64,000 nucleotides of DNA from Streptomyces canus (GTDB lineage: Bacteria > Actinomycetota > Actinomycetes > Streptomycetales > Streptomycetaceae). The notes beneath the pieces were generated by a model, which worked only from the letters and a program-made list of their open reading frames with translations, was not told the DNA's origin and did not search any database. The stretch lies in assembly GCF_041435015.1 (NCBI RefSeq), contig NZ_CP107989.1, positions 6,448,001 to 6,512,000 on the forward strand. The letters are read 5' to 3'. Of this stretch, positions 18,862 to 26,211 are shown piece after piece. A program made the translations under genes and the position numbers. The first letter of the stretch is position 1; every line of letters begins with the position of its first letter.

Positions 18862-19137
18862 TCAGAACGCCTGGTTGTCGCAGCCCATGTCCGAACCGAG
18901 GTGGTTCTGCTGCGCACCGGGGTTGCCCTCGCCGTTCAGCACGTTGCCTGCCAGGCCGGTGAGGGCGCCGACGCTGCCGAGCACCTCGATGTTCATGTCG
19001 TGCGAGCGGCATTCGATGCCCTGCGTGATGTCGAAGTCGTTGCCGGGGTCACCGTGTGCCATCGCGGTGCCGGCGCCGAGGGAGCCGACACTGCTGAGGA
19101 TGGCGCCCACGAGGACTGCCTTGTGGAACGTGCGCAT
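18862..19137 (-). CDS. small exported two-Cys protein, SHD/GNPGAQ family member 1
   Basis: 91 residues from the ATG at 19137, placed six bases after a GGAG ribosome site; an earlier ATG at 19149 would hide that site. Signal peptide to about AGTAMAH. The mature part shows C-R-S-H-D-M-N, LGSVGALTGLAGN and LNGEGNPGAQ, ending MGCDNQAF. The same pattern occurs in the proteins at 21060-21350 and 21505-21798, making a three-member local family. I do not recognise a named family. The setting among chaplins and rodlins suggests a hyphal-surface role. Confidence 0.85.
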   Translation of the reverse strand: MRTFHKAVLVGAILSSVGSLGAGTAMAHGDPGNDFDITQGIECRSHDMNIEVLGSVGALTGLAGNVLNGEGNPGAQQNHLGSDMGCDNQAF

Positions 19138-19212
19138 GGGGTACTCCATTTCGAGCGGATGGGGTCTGCAACAGATCGAGCTGGGATGCGGTGGACGAGG
19201 CTCGGGCGGCCG

Positions 19213-19947
19213 TCAGCCGAGTCGGGGAAGCCCCAGCTGGCCGACGGGAGGCGCCGCGAGCTGTCCGAGGCCGACCGGAGCCAGCTGCGGTGCGCTCGCC
19301 GGCGCGAGCTGCGGGTTGAGGAGCGGGTTCACCTGCGGGTTGACCTGTGGGTTCACCTGAGGGGTGACGGTCGTCGGCGGCTCCGGCGCGAAGGTCTGGG
19401 GGACGGCCAACTGGGGGGCGACCTGTGGCATGACCTGCGGCATGACCTGGGGCTGTGCGGGTGCGGGTGCGGGTGCGGGTGCCGGTGCGGCGGGTGCCGA
19501 CTGCGCGGGTGCCGCCTGCTGCGCGTACGGCGAGGCGGAGGCCTGGGCCGATCCCTGCGACGAGGCGGCGGCGTAGCTGGTGTGCTGAGGTGCCTGCTGG
19601 TAGACGGGCGCCGGGGCGGCCTGCGGTGCCGGCTGGTAGACGGGTGCCGGGGCGGGCGCGGCCTGGGGAGCCGGCTGGTACACGGGTGCGGGTGCGGGCG
19701 CGGCCTGCGGTGCCGACTGGTACACGGGCGCCGGGGCGGCTTGAGGTGCCGACTGATAGGCGGGTGCGGGCGCGGCCTGCGGTGCCGACTGGTAGGCGGG
19801 CGCCGGGGCGGCCTGCGGAGCCGCGTTGTCGGGAGCCGGCGCCGGCGGGGGAGTGATGGGAGAGTCGGCATGGCTGATGCCGGTGCCCATGGCGGACAGA
19901 CCGCTGGCCGCTGCTACGAGGAGCACGGCCTTGTGAAGCTTGCGCAT
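19213..19947 (-). CDS. exported Ala/Pro/Gln-rich tandem-repeat protein
   Basis: 244 residues. An N-terminal signal peptide (MRKLHKAVLLVAAASGLSAM...) is followed by about six copies of a unit like QAAPAPVYQSAP. Then come an Ala/Pro stretch, PQVMPQVMPQVAPQL, NPQVNPQVNPQVNPLLNPQL and a Leu/Gly/Pro end. It has no cysteine, no catalytic motif and no sorting signal. The NPQ-type repeats recur in the divergent gene at 20413. Tyr and Gln at regular spacing suggest a structural or cross-linkable extracellular polymer; this is inference only. Confidence 0.8.
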   Translation of the reverse strand: MRKLHKAVLLVAAASGLSAMGTGISHADSPITPPPAPAPDNAAPQAAPAPAYQSAPQAAPAPAYQSAPQAAPAPVYQSAPQAAPAPAPVYQPAPQAAPAPAPVYQPAPQAAPAPVYQQAPQHTSYAAASSQGSAQASASPYAQQAAPAQSAPAAPAPAPAPAPAQPQVMPQVMPQVAPQLAVPQTFAPEPPTTVTPQVNPQVNPQVNPLLNPQLAPASAPQLAPVGLGQLAAPPVGQLGLPRLG

Positions 19948-20412
19948 GAAACTCTCGGCCCTTCATACCTGAATAGGGAAGTCCATTGCATTGAGTGCGG
20001 TCACACGTGCAATCGGTGCACCGCTCCCAACTGCACGACGAGCAGCGGTGATCCCGAGTGGCACGCGGACTTCGCATCCAAAGCCGGCAGCGACTCGCCT
20101 CACCCTCTTCAGGTCCACGACCGCTGCCCTCTCCCGGTTGGAACGAGGACACCTGGCCGTGGTCACGGAATTCCAGGGCCCGTCACCCGTTTGCCGCCCG
20201 GGGGGCGCGTGTCGCGGCCCGCACGCCGTTTGCGGCAAATGGGTGACCACGCCACGGCGCCCGTATCCGCGTCTCTTCTCCTGTCGTTCCCCACGGGGCA
20301 AGGACGTTGGTCCATCGCAGCCGCTCAGGGCAGTGGGAACAGCTGCAACTGCGCTGCCGTATCAGCGTTTCCCCAGATTTCGTGCACAGGTCAATGAAGG
20401 GCCGAGAATTCC
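19948..20412. promoter_or_regulatory. 465-bp divergent promoter region between two surface-protein genes
   Basis: No gene is seen here. The two flanking genes begin with matching leaders: GAAGGGCCGAGA followed by TT-C-ATGCGCAAG on both strands. The promoter region therefore seems to be an inverted duplication. A 16-bp inverted repeat (20182-20197 with 20232-20247, one G-U-compatible mismatch, 34-nt loop, outer arms GTCACCC/GGGTGAC) lies inside and could be an operator or an RNA hairpin. Confidence 0.6.
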
Positions 20413-20904
20413 ATGCGCAAGCTCCACCAATTCGCGCTCGTCGTCGCAGCGGCCGGCGGACTGACCGCCGTCGGGGCAGGATCGAGCTCAGCCGTCACGC
20501 CCGTCGCCCTCAACGGGGCTGTGCCGCCTCCTGTTTCGCAGCCGGACGCCCAGGCCGCCACAGCCACGTCCGCCCAGGCGACCACGCAGAGCTACGGCGC
20601 GCCGACCGCTCAGCAGCCGGCCTCGCAGCGCGGCACCCAGGTTGCACCGCAGCTCAACCCGCAGCTCAACCCGCAGATCAACCCTCAACTCTCCTCCCCG
20701 GCCCCGCAGACGGCGCAGACGTCGCCGGCGGCGCAGGGCTTCGCGCCGGCCCAGAACAACCTGTTCCGGCCGGCCCAGGAGTGCAGCCCGCAGTCCCTGC
20801 TCGACGCGAACGTCCCGGTCGCGGTGCTCGCCGCCTCCCAGACCAGGGGCATCGAATGCACCCAGGCCAACAGCCAGTCGAACGCCCTCGCCAACGCGCG
20901 CTAG
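20413..20904 (+). CDS. small exported protein, ECSPQ family member 1, with NPQ repeats
   Basis: 163 residues. Signal peptide MRKLHQFALVVAAAGGLTAV to about SSSA. A Gln/Ala/Thr-rich linker contains APQLNPQLNPQINPQL, like the divergent neighbour. The C-terminal module NNLFRPAQECSPQSLLDANV ... VLAASQTRGIECTQANSQ recurs in the protein at 23432-23677 (NNLYRPYQECSPQ ... CGQFN). The two conserved cysteines may form a disulfide. I do not recognise the family. Confidence 0.85.
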   Translation: MRKLHQFALVVAAAGGLTAVGAGSSSAVTPVALNGAVPPPVSQPDAQAATATSAQATTQSYGAPTAQQPASQRGTQVAPQLNPQLNPQINPQLSSPAPQTAQTSPAAQGFAPAQNNLFRPAQECSPQSLLDANVPVAVLAASQTRGIECTQANSQSNALANAR

Positions 20905-21059
20905 CTCTTCGCACGCGATACGACTTTCGGGTGTTTTCGCTCAGAGATCACGAAATCGGCGCGCCTCTGACTGTTTTGGGATACTTCGCACTAATCTCTT
21001 GTAACTGTAAGGAGTCGATCTGGCACAGATCGCACCCGTTCACTCTCACCGGAGATGAC

Positions 21060-21350
21060 ATGCGCAAGCTTCGCAACGTTGCCGTCCTGGTCGTTGCCCT
21101 AGGCAGCATCGGCCTCGTGGGTGGCACCGCCCACGCCGGCGGTCAGGGAGGGAAGGAAGGCGAGCACGGGGACAAGTTCAACATCTCGCAGAGCTCCAAC
21201 TGCCGCTCGCACGACCTGAACCTTGACGTCCTCGGCGAGGTCGGCATCCTCAACGGCCTGCTGGGCAACGGCCTCAACGGCGAGGGTAACCCGGGCGCTC
21301 AGGCCACCGACATCGGCTCCACGATGGGCTGCAACAACAGCGCCTTCTGA
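21060..21350 (+). CDS. small exported two-Cys protein, SHD/GNPGAQ family member 2
   Basis: 96 residues. Signal peptide to about residue 26 (GGTAHA), then a short Gly/Glu-rich stretch. The module has Cys48 in NCRSHDLNLDVLGEVG, GLLGNGLNGEGNPGAQ and Cys91 in MGCNN. The leader TCACCGGAGATGAC before the ATG is almost identical to that of the next gene, so the two are tandem duplicates. Two cysteines and repeated GN/NG motifs recall the chaplin layout without being a chaplin. A perfect terminator follows. Confidence 0.88.
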   Translation: MRKLRNVAVLVVALGSIGLVGGTAHAGGQGGKEGEHGDKFNISQSSNCRSHDLNLDVLGEVGILNGLLGNGLNGEGNPGAQATDIGSTMGCNNSAF

Positions 21351-21380
21351 GGTTCTTCCCGGCGCCCAGGCGCCGAACAC

Positions 21381-21417
21381 CGCGAATGGTCCCGGCGCAG
21401 GGCCGGGACCATTCGCG
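21381..21417 (+). terminator. terminator
   Basis: A perfect 16-bp stem (21381-21396 with 21402-21417) and 5-nt loop lie after the 21060-21350 gene, so the tandem duplicates are separately terminated. Confidence 0.85.
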
Positions 21418-21504
21418 TGCCGCCAGGCCTGCTCCTTCGGCCTTCATGACCGTACTGATGTCGATCAACACGGATCGCGTCCACCTCACTTCACCGGAGA
21501 TGAC

Positions 21505-21798
21505 ATGCGCAAGCTCCGCACGGCTGCCGTCCTCGTCGCCGCATTCGGGAGCATCGGCCTCCTGGGTGCCGGCACCGCCCACGCCGACCACGGTGGAGGC
21601 CGGGGTGGTGACGGCGGCGGTTTCAGTGTCCTGCAGACCAGCAAATGCACGTCGCACGACAGCAACGTCGACATCCTCGGTGAGGTCGGCATCGGCAATG
21701 GCCTGGGCGGCAACCTCCTGAACGGCGAGGGCAACCCGGGCGCCCAGCAGACGTCCCTGGGATCGAGCATGGGCTGCAGCAACACGGTCGGCAAGTAA
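21505..21798 (+). CDS. small exported two-Cys protein, SHD/GNPGAQ family member 3
   Basis: 97 residues. Signal peptide MRKLRTAAVLVAAFGSIGLL to GTAHA, then a Gly/Asp-rich stretch. The family module follows: CTSHDSNVDILGEVGIGNGL, NLLNGEGNPGAQ, SMGCSN. It is closest to the preceding gene, sharing signal peptide, ribosome-site leader and module spacing. Expression is likely separate because each copy has its own leader and terminator. Function unknown, probably surface-located. Confidence 0.88.
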   Translation: MRKLRTAAVLVAAFGSIGLLGAGTAHADHGGGRGGDGGGFSVLQTSKCTSHDSNVDILGEVGIGNGLGGNLLNGEGNPGAQQTSLGSSMGCSNTVGK

Positions 21799-21810
21799 GA
21801 CACAGTCTTT

Positions 21811-21845
21811 CCCCGGTGCCCCGGAACACTGACGGGGCACCGGGG
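21811..21845 (+). terminator. terminator with T-rich tail
   Basis: A perfect 13-bp stem (21811-21823 with 21833-21845) is followed by ATTTTCTTT, a clear intrinsic terminator for the 21505-21798 gene. Confidence 0.9.
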
Positions 21846-21882
21846 ATTTTCTTTGCGCCGACAGGACTTCCCCCAGAACCGA

Positions 21883-21916
21883 AATGCCGGGCCGGGAATC
21901 ATCCCGGCCCGGCATT
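21883..21916 (-). terminator. terminator
   Basis: A perfect 15-bp stem (21883-21897 with 21902-21916) and 4-nt loop lie just beyond the stop of the minus-strand gene ending at 21928. It may also act on plus-strand transcription. Confidence 0.8.
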
Positions 21917-21927
21917 CGCCGTCATGC

Positions 21928-22266
21928 TCAGAACTCGATGTGCGGCTTCTTGAAGTCCTTGGGCAGAGTGGCCTTGTTGGAGCACTCCACGACCGGCCCG
22001 ACGTTCGCGGACCCGCCGTCGAGCATCTGGTCCTGCCAGTCCACCACGTGCGGCTGGTCTGACGCCGAGCAGTCCTGCTTCTGCTCGAGGATATGCGCGT
22101 CAGCCTTGTCGATCTGCGTCTCACTCTTGCGAATGCAGACGGTGTCACCCTGTGCGGTGGTCGCGCAGTTGCCGTCGTCCGCGTAGGCGTAGGGGGCGCC
22201 GAGGCAGATCGCGGCGAGACTGGTGACGAGCCCCGTGACAGCGGCGATCTTCTGCGGAGTGAACAT
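21928..22266 (-). CDS. small exported cysteine-containing protein, MF-KIAA family member 1
   Basis: 112 residues from the ATG at 22266, preceded by an AAGGAAGA ribosome site. Signal peptide MFTPQKIAAVTGLVTSLAAI to APYAYA. The mature part has four Cys (NCATT, VCIRK, DCSAS, ECSNK) in a hydrophilic, charged sequence. Its signal region resembles that of the 23057-23395 protein (MFNRRKIAALSVLTGSLLMA), and both have paired N-terminal cysteines around a Thr-rich turn. No known family recognised. Confidence 0.8.
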   Translation of the reverse strand: MFTPQKIAAVTGLVTSLAAICLGAPYAYADDGNCATTAQGDTVCIRKSETQIDKADAHILEQKQDCSASDQPHVVDWQDQMLDGGSANVGPVVECSNKATLPKDFKKPHIEF

Positions 22267-22590
22267 GTGCGGTCTTCCTTTACGACGGAGGCCCGGGCGC
22301 ACGTGCCGTTGACCGGTGTGCGCTCGAGCCCGAGAAGGTCGAAACAGAGCATTCTGCGTCTGGACGTGCTGTCGGCCGTGCCCGACGGCAACACGGCCGC
22401 AGCCCGGACGCGTGCCCTGATCGAGCGGCGCGTCCGGGCTGCATTCGCCACGGGGATTCACTCAGCACACCGTTGGACCCGCTGAAGCGGTGCGGGACCG
22501 AGACGTTGAGTTCGTGCACTGTGCGTCAGGCTTCCCGGGAACGGGGGTGGATCCGTTGTGGCGCTGTGCGGATGGCTTGCGGCACGGTTC
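22267..22590. other. 324-bp intergenic region with a terminator hairpin
   Basis: It lies between two minus-strand genes and carries no convincing ORF. A perfect 12-bp stem (22401-22412 with 22429-22440, 16-nt loop) lies after the upstream gene's stop. The promoter for the 21928-22266 gene should lie between this hairpin and 22266. Confidence 0.6.
22401..22440 (-). terminator. terminator after the Pro/Glu/Gln repeat gene
   Basis: A perfect 12-bp inverted repeat with a 16-nt loop, about 150 bp after the stop of the gene ending at 22591. Confidence 0.6.
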
Positions 22591-22935
22591 TTACTCTTCG
22601 CCGTGCTGCTCCTCGCCCTGAGCCTCCGGCTGGGCCTCGGGCTGCTGCTGAGCCTCCGGCTGGGCCTCGGGCTGCTGCTCCTCCGGCTGAGCCTCGGGCT
22701 GCTGCTCCTCCGGCTGACCCTCCGGCTGGGCTTCCGGCTGGCCCTCAGGCTGGGCCTGCGGCAGGGTGTAGTAGTCGCCGCCCCCGAAGGCGACGGCGTT
22801 GGCCGACGAGTTGGCCACGGCGCTGATCGGCGGAGGCGCTTCGCCGTTGTCGCCGGCGAAACCGACGCCGGCACCGAGGGTGGACAGCCCCGCAATCGCC
22901 GCCGCTACGACTGCAGCGCGCTGAAACATACGCAT
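22591..22935 (-). CDS. exported protein with Pro-Glu-Ala-Gln tandem repeats
   Basis: 114 residues from the ATG at 22935 (AAAGGGT ribosome site). Signal peptide MRMFQRAAVVAAAIAGLSTL to GVGFA. A short linker (SANAVAFGGGDYYTLPQ) leads to a tail of roughly ten tetra- or pentapeptide units such as PEAQ, PEGQ and PEEQQ, ending in acidic residues. The tail is highly acidic and probably disordered. No sorting signal is present. It may be a wall- or matrix-associated spacer protein; no family recognised. Tandem DNA repeats make it prone to length variation. Confidence 0.78.
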   Translation of the reverse strand: MRMFQRAAVVAAAIAGLSTLGAGVGFAGDNGEAPPPISAVANSSANAVAFGGGDYYTLPQAQPEGQPEAQPEGQPEEQQPEAQPEEQQPEAQPEAQQQPEAQPEAQGEEQHGEE

Positions 22936-23056
22936 GGTTGACCCTTTCTCACCCGGGCAGGACCGCCCGGCTTGGCTACTCAATGTGAGCATATACACAC
23001 ACTGTGTAGCTATCGAGGATCTGCGTTCCCCATGTCGCGTCGTCGGTTTGTGGGGC

Positions 23057-23395
23057 TCAGCCCAAGAGGCCGGTCTCCTCCGGTGCGGTGCCGGTCGCGT
23101 CGGGTGCTGTCGATGCCGGGGCGGCACAGGTCACCTCGGGGCCGAGCCGCGCCCTGCCGTTGCCCAGGGCGGCGGGCAGTGTCACGGGCTCAACCGGCTT
23201 GCAGGTCTCCTGGTGGGGGATGACGCCGTCTTCGGGAATCACTCCTGTGATCCGCTGGGTGCAGGTGAAACCGAACAGGTCGCGCGTGCAGGTTCCCGGG
23301 CCCGCCGCGGCCTGTGCCTGGGTGATGCCGACGCAGGCCATGAGGAGGCTCCCGGTCAACACCGAAAGGGCCGCGATCTTCCTTCTGTTGAACAT
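23057..23395 (-). CDS. small exported cysteine-containing protein, MF-KIAA family member 2
   Basis: 112 residues. Signal peptide MFNRRKIAALSVLTGSLLMA to QAQA. The mature part has CTRDLFGFTCTQRITGV (a C-x8-C pair), a further CKPVEPV and VTCAAP, then an Ala/Pro/Thr tail. The first 20 residues match the protein at 21928-22266, and both have four cysteines. The gene precedes, and shares orientation with, the Pro/Glu/Gln repeat gene. Function unknown. Confidence 0.8.
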   Translation of the reverse strand: MFNRRKIAALSVLTGSLLMACVGITQAQAAAGPGTCTRDLFGFTCTQRITGVIPEDGVIPHQETCKPVEPVTLPAALGNGRARLGPEVTCAAPASTAPDATGTAPEETGLLG

Positions 23396-23431
23396 CTGAT
23401 GCGTTGTCCTTTGTGGTGGTGCCCGCCGAGT

Positions 23432-23677
23432 TCAGCCCTGGAATGCGGTGTTGAACTGGCCGCAGGTGGTGTCCGTGGTGGTCGCGAGGCCGAGCACGCC
23501 GATCGGGACGTTGTTCTCGGCCACCGTCTGCGGACTGCACTCCTGGTAGGGGCGGTAGAGGTTGTTCACCTGCAGCCCCCCGTCAGAGGTGTCGGCGGCG
23601 GCGGTGCCGGCGCCGACGGCGGACAGGCCGCCGGCCGCCACTGCTGCTGCGATCACGACCTGCTGAATCTTGCGCAT
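23432..23677 (-). CDS. small exported protein, ECSPQ family member 2
   Basis: 81 residues from the ATG at 23677 (GAGGTGTTCC upstream). Signal peptide MRKIQQVVIAAAVAAGGLSA to GTAAA. Nearly all of the mature protein is the module NNLYRPYQECSPQTVAENNV, PIGVLGLATTTDTTCGQFN. It is the short form of the 20413-20904 protein, which adds a repeat linker. Family unnamed to my knowledge. Confidence 0.85.
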   Translation of the reverse strand: MRKIQQVVIAAAVAAGGLSAVGAGTAAADTSDGGLQVNNLYRPYQECSPQTVAENNVPIGVLGLATTTDTTCGQFNTAFQG

Positions 23678-23890
23678 GGAACACCTCGTTCGTCGCTCGT
23701 ACGTCACGCATGATTGCCTAGCGTGACTGACCGAATACTAGCAGTAGTCACGGTAGGCGCCACACGCAACAGGCGTGTTCCTGAGGGGGATACACCCCGC
23801 ACCGTCAGCGGGTTGACGCCAACTGCCCGCCTCGGGTCACGGGTTGCCGGGGGTGACGGGCCGACGCGGTGGGAGCGAAAGCAAATCGCG

Positions 23891-25303
23891 TCAGGTGAAC
23901 ACCGGCTCCGCGACCCGCAAGCGACCATGTGCGGGTACGGAGGCGATCACGTCCCGTAGTCCTTCGGCGTAACGCCGCACGTTCTTGTGGGCGATCTCGG
24001 TGTCCGGGTAGCGACAGGCGAACCACAGGCCCTCGTGCAGCCGGTTGACCCAGGCGCACACCTGGTCGCCGTACGACACCCGGATCAGCCCGTACGCCCG
24101 CTGCTCCGTCCAGCGGGCCGAGCCGGGAATGAGGCGGGCGTCCACGTACGAGACCATCGAGTACATGTCGGGTGACGTCGGACGGAAGTCCGTGCCGAGC
24201 AGACGCAATACACGGGCCAGCGGAATGCGCGCCAGCGACCGGTTGGCCCGCAACTCGGCGCGGACCGCGACGAGTGCTCCCTCGAAGTCCCGGGCCGCGG
24301 GCACCTCGATCGGGGCGCCGCCGACGTACCAGCCCACGGAATCCGACCATGCCGATTTCAGCCGGGTGTGGAACGGTACGACCGTGCGGTAGACCGGCTG
24401 GCCGCCGAGTTGGTGGACGATGAGACTGGTCGCCGCCAGGATGCCCACCAGACTGCCGCCGTAGGGACGGCAGTACTCCTCGAACGCGGCGGCGGCGCTC
24501 GCGTCGACGAGCGGCTCGCACAGCAGCTTCTGGGCGGGCAGAACCCCACCGGGCTGCACGCCGAGGTCGACGGGGAACTCCGGGAGCCTTCCGTCGCACC
24601 GGCTCACGAACTCCCGCCAGCGCGCGACGATCGCGTGGGTGTCGTCGATCCCGTCCGCGTTCGCCCGCTCCTGCTCGCAGAAGTCGACGTAACTTCCCAC
24701 AGGCGTACCGACGACGGGCTGTCCCGTGACGCCGGCCATGTACAACTCGCTGATCTCCTCCGGGATGCGCTGCAGGGAGTAGGCGTCGACATTGGTGTGG
24801 TCGAAGGCCATGTACACACTGACGGAGTCCTCGCGAACGACCGCCGCGTACATGAGATTCGGCCAACCCAGCGCGTCCGCCGCGATGTCGAAGCGGCCCT
24901 GGAGGTAACTGACCAGCGCCTCCGGTTCGGTGAAGTCGCCGACCACCTCGCGTTGCAGCGACACGTCCCTCGCGTCGAGTGTGAAGCGCTGCATGTCGTC
25001 CCCGGCCCACCTGAATCCGCTGCGCAGCGTCTCGTGCCGCAGCGTCCAGTCCCGCAGAGCGCCTTCCAGCGCACCGAGGTCCACACGGCCCGGCAGGTCG
25101 AAGGCCGCCCCGAGCCACGTCGGCACGAACAGACCGTCCTCACGCACCGATCGCGCCGTCCTGACGTGCGACTCCTGGATGTACGCCGGCGGCCGCGGAT
25201 CCGGTGGCAGCACCGCCGCAGCCGCGACGGTCGCCGCACTGACCGTCCACTCGACGAGTTGTCCTGGCCGGACCTCGCAGCGCTGCATGTCAGAAATTCG
25301 CAC
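23891..25303 (-). CDS. stand-alone condensation-domain acyltransferase
   Basis: 470 residues from a GTG with a good GAAGGAGA ribosome site. It is a single NRPS-type condensation fold: FDLPGRVDLGALEGALRDW, LRHETLRSGFRW, the catalytic HxxxD as H169-T-N-V-D173, and a second half with YGGSLVGILAATSLIVHQL and DSVGWYVGG. There is no carrier or adenylation domain and no signal peptide. Relatives (PapA-like and lone C domains) form esters or amides from acyl-thioesters. It lies between the small exported protein genes and rdlB, with no other NRPS/PKS gene nearby, so its substrate may be a lipid or surface component. Confidence 0.88.
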   Translation of the reverse strand: MRISDMQRCEVRPGQLVEWTVSAATVAAAAVLPPDPRPPAYIQESHVRTARSVREDGLFVPTWLGAAFDLPGRVDLGALEGALRDWTLRHETLRSGFRWAGDDMQRFTLDARDVSLQREVVGDFTEPEALVSYLQGRFDIAADALGWPNLMYAAVVREDSVSVYMAFDHTNVDAYSLQRIPEEISELYMAGVTGQPVVGTPVGSYVDFCEQERANADGIDDTHAIVARWREFVSRCDGRLPEFPVDLGVQPGGVLPAQKLLCEPLVDASAAAAFEEYCRPYGGSLVGILAATSLIVHQLGGQPVYRTVVPFHTRLKSAWSDSVGWYVGGAPIEVPAARDFEGALVAVRAELRANRSLARIPLARVLRLLGTDFRPTSPDMYSMVSYVDARLIPGSARWTEQRAYGLIRVSYGDQVCAWVNRLHEGLWFACRYPDTEIAHKNVRRYAEGLRDVIASVPAHGRLRVAEPVFT

Positions 25304-25526
25304 GGTGGTGTCTCCTTCGCAGAAGACACCAGCTTGATCAAGAGGTCGCCCTGTGACAGCAGTGGCCGCCGTGTCGCCGTGATTTCAGCAACACGTGTGA
25401 CACGTCGAACGACGAAGCGATCCCTGGGAGACACCAGGACGAGACGGCCGAGTTGAGCATGAGTGTCGCACAACCACTGTGGACGGCAAGCGGGTTGACG
25501 TCCCTTCATCCGGTCGAGGGCGCAAG

Positions 25527-25563
25527 AAGGGCGGGCCACCGATCAGTTCGGTGGCCCGCCCTT
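25527..25563 (-). terminator. terminator of rdlB
   Basis: A perfect 16-bp stem (25527-25542 with 25548-25563) and 5-nt loop immediately after the rdlB stop codon. Confidence 0.88.
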
Positions 25564-25572
25564 CCGTCGATG

Positions 25573-25965
25573 TCAGCCCTCGCCGTTCTGGGACAGGACC
25601 GACACGTCCTCCAGCAGGTGCGCCAGCGCGCCGTCACGCTTGGTCTGCGTGGAGTTCTCGGCACACTGCTGGGTCATGTCGTCCGAGAGGATCGGCACGT
25701 CGTGGATGGGGACGAGGTTGACGACAGGGACGCTGACGTCGTCCAGAGCGAGGCACGGCTTGTTGAAGGAGCCCTGGATCAGAGCCATCTGGGGGCTCAT
25801 GTTGCCGTACGTGCTCGAGTTGCCGAAGCTCTGCATCGCGCCGTTGCCGTTCGAGGAGACCGGCCCGGCGTCGTCACCGAGCGCCATCGCCTGCGGAGCC
25901 GCGGCAGCGGCGGCGCCCATGACGGAAGCGGCAATCGCGGCGGTGGCAAAAACCTTCTTGATCAC
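25573..25965 (-). CDS. rdlB: rodlin (RdlB-like)
   Basis: 130 residues, the normal rodlin length. Signal peptide [20 protein letters not shown] to QAMA, then [56 protein letters not shown] and [17 protein letters not shown]. These match the rodlin pattern I recall from S. coelicolor RdlA/RdlB. Rodlins organise chaplin fibrils into the paired-rodlet layer of aerial hyphae and spores. It is divergent from rdlA. The choice of A or B rests on orientation and is uncertain. Confidence 0.93.
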   Translation of the reverse strand: MIKKVFATAAIAASVMGAAAAAAPQAMALGDDAGPVSSNGNGAMQSFGNSSTYGNMSPQMALIQGSFNKPCLALDDVSVPVVNLVPIHDVPILSDDMTQQCAENSTQTKRDGALAHLLEDVSVLSQNGEG

Positions 25966-26211
25966 TGGCCAGTCCTTTCGGAGGAAACGTCTGCGTGGGA
26001 GCGATCTGGTTCAACTGGATCGGCGCAGCATGGTTTCTCCCATTCACTCCGTCGGCCCATACCGAAACCGCCCGGCGAGTGTTGTCGGCCCTGGTGATCA
26101 GGTGCACCGGCATTTCATGCGGGCCAACCGGGTGAATCCCCGCAACCAATTCACGAGGGTCCGGTTGATGAGGCCGTAGGACATGCGTCGCTACGACGAA
26201 AGGAAAGCGAA
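25966..26211. promoter_or_regulatory. divergent rodlin promoter region
   Basis: 246 bp between the two rodlin starts, noticeably more AT-rich than its surroundings near 26080-26170. Each gene has a GAAAGGA-type ribosome site. Rodlin and chaplin genes belong to the BldN sigma-factor regulon in studied species. I cannot place the -10/-35 elements with confidence. Confidence 0.5.

Noticed and set aside
18901..20397. Gly/Arg-rich 498-residue plus-strand frame that looks like a glycine-rich surface protein
   Set aside because: It is the reverse strand of the Ala/Pro/Gln repeat protein, which has a signal peptide and ribosome site; this frame has neither.
22640..22750. CRISPR-like appearance of regular short repeats
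   Set aside because: The repeats are contiguous coding units for PEAQ/PEEQQ peptides, with no spacers.
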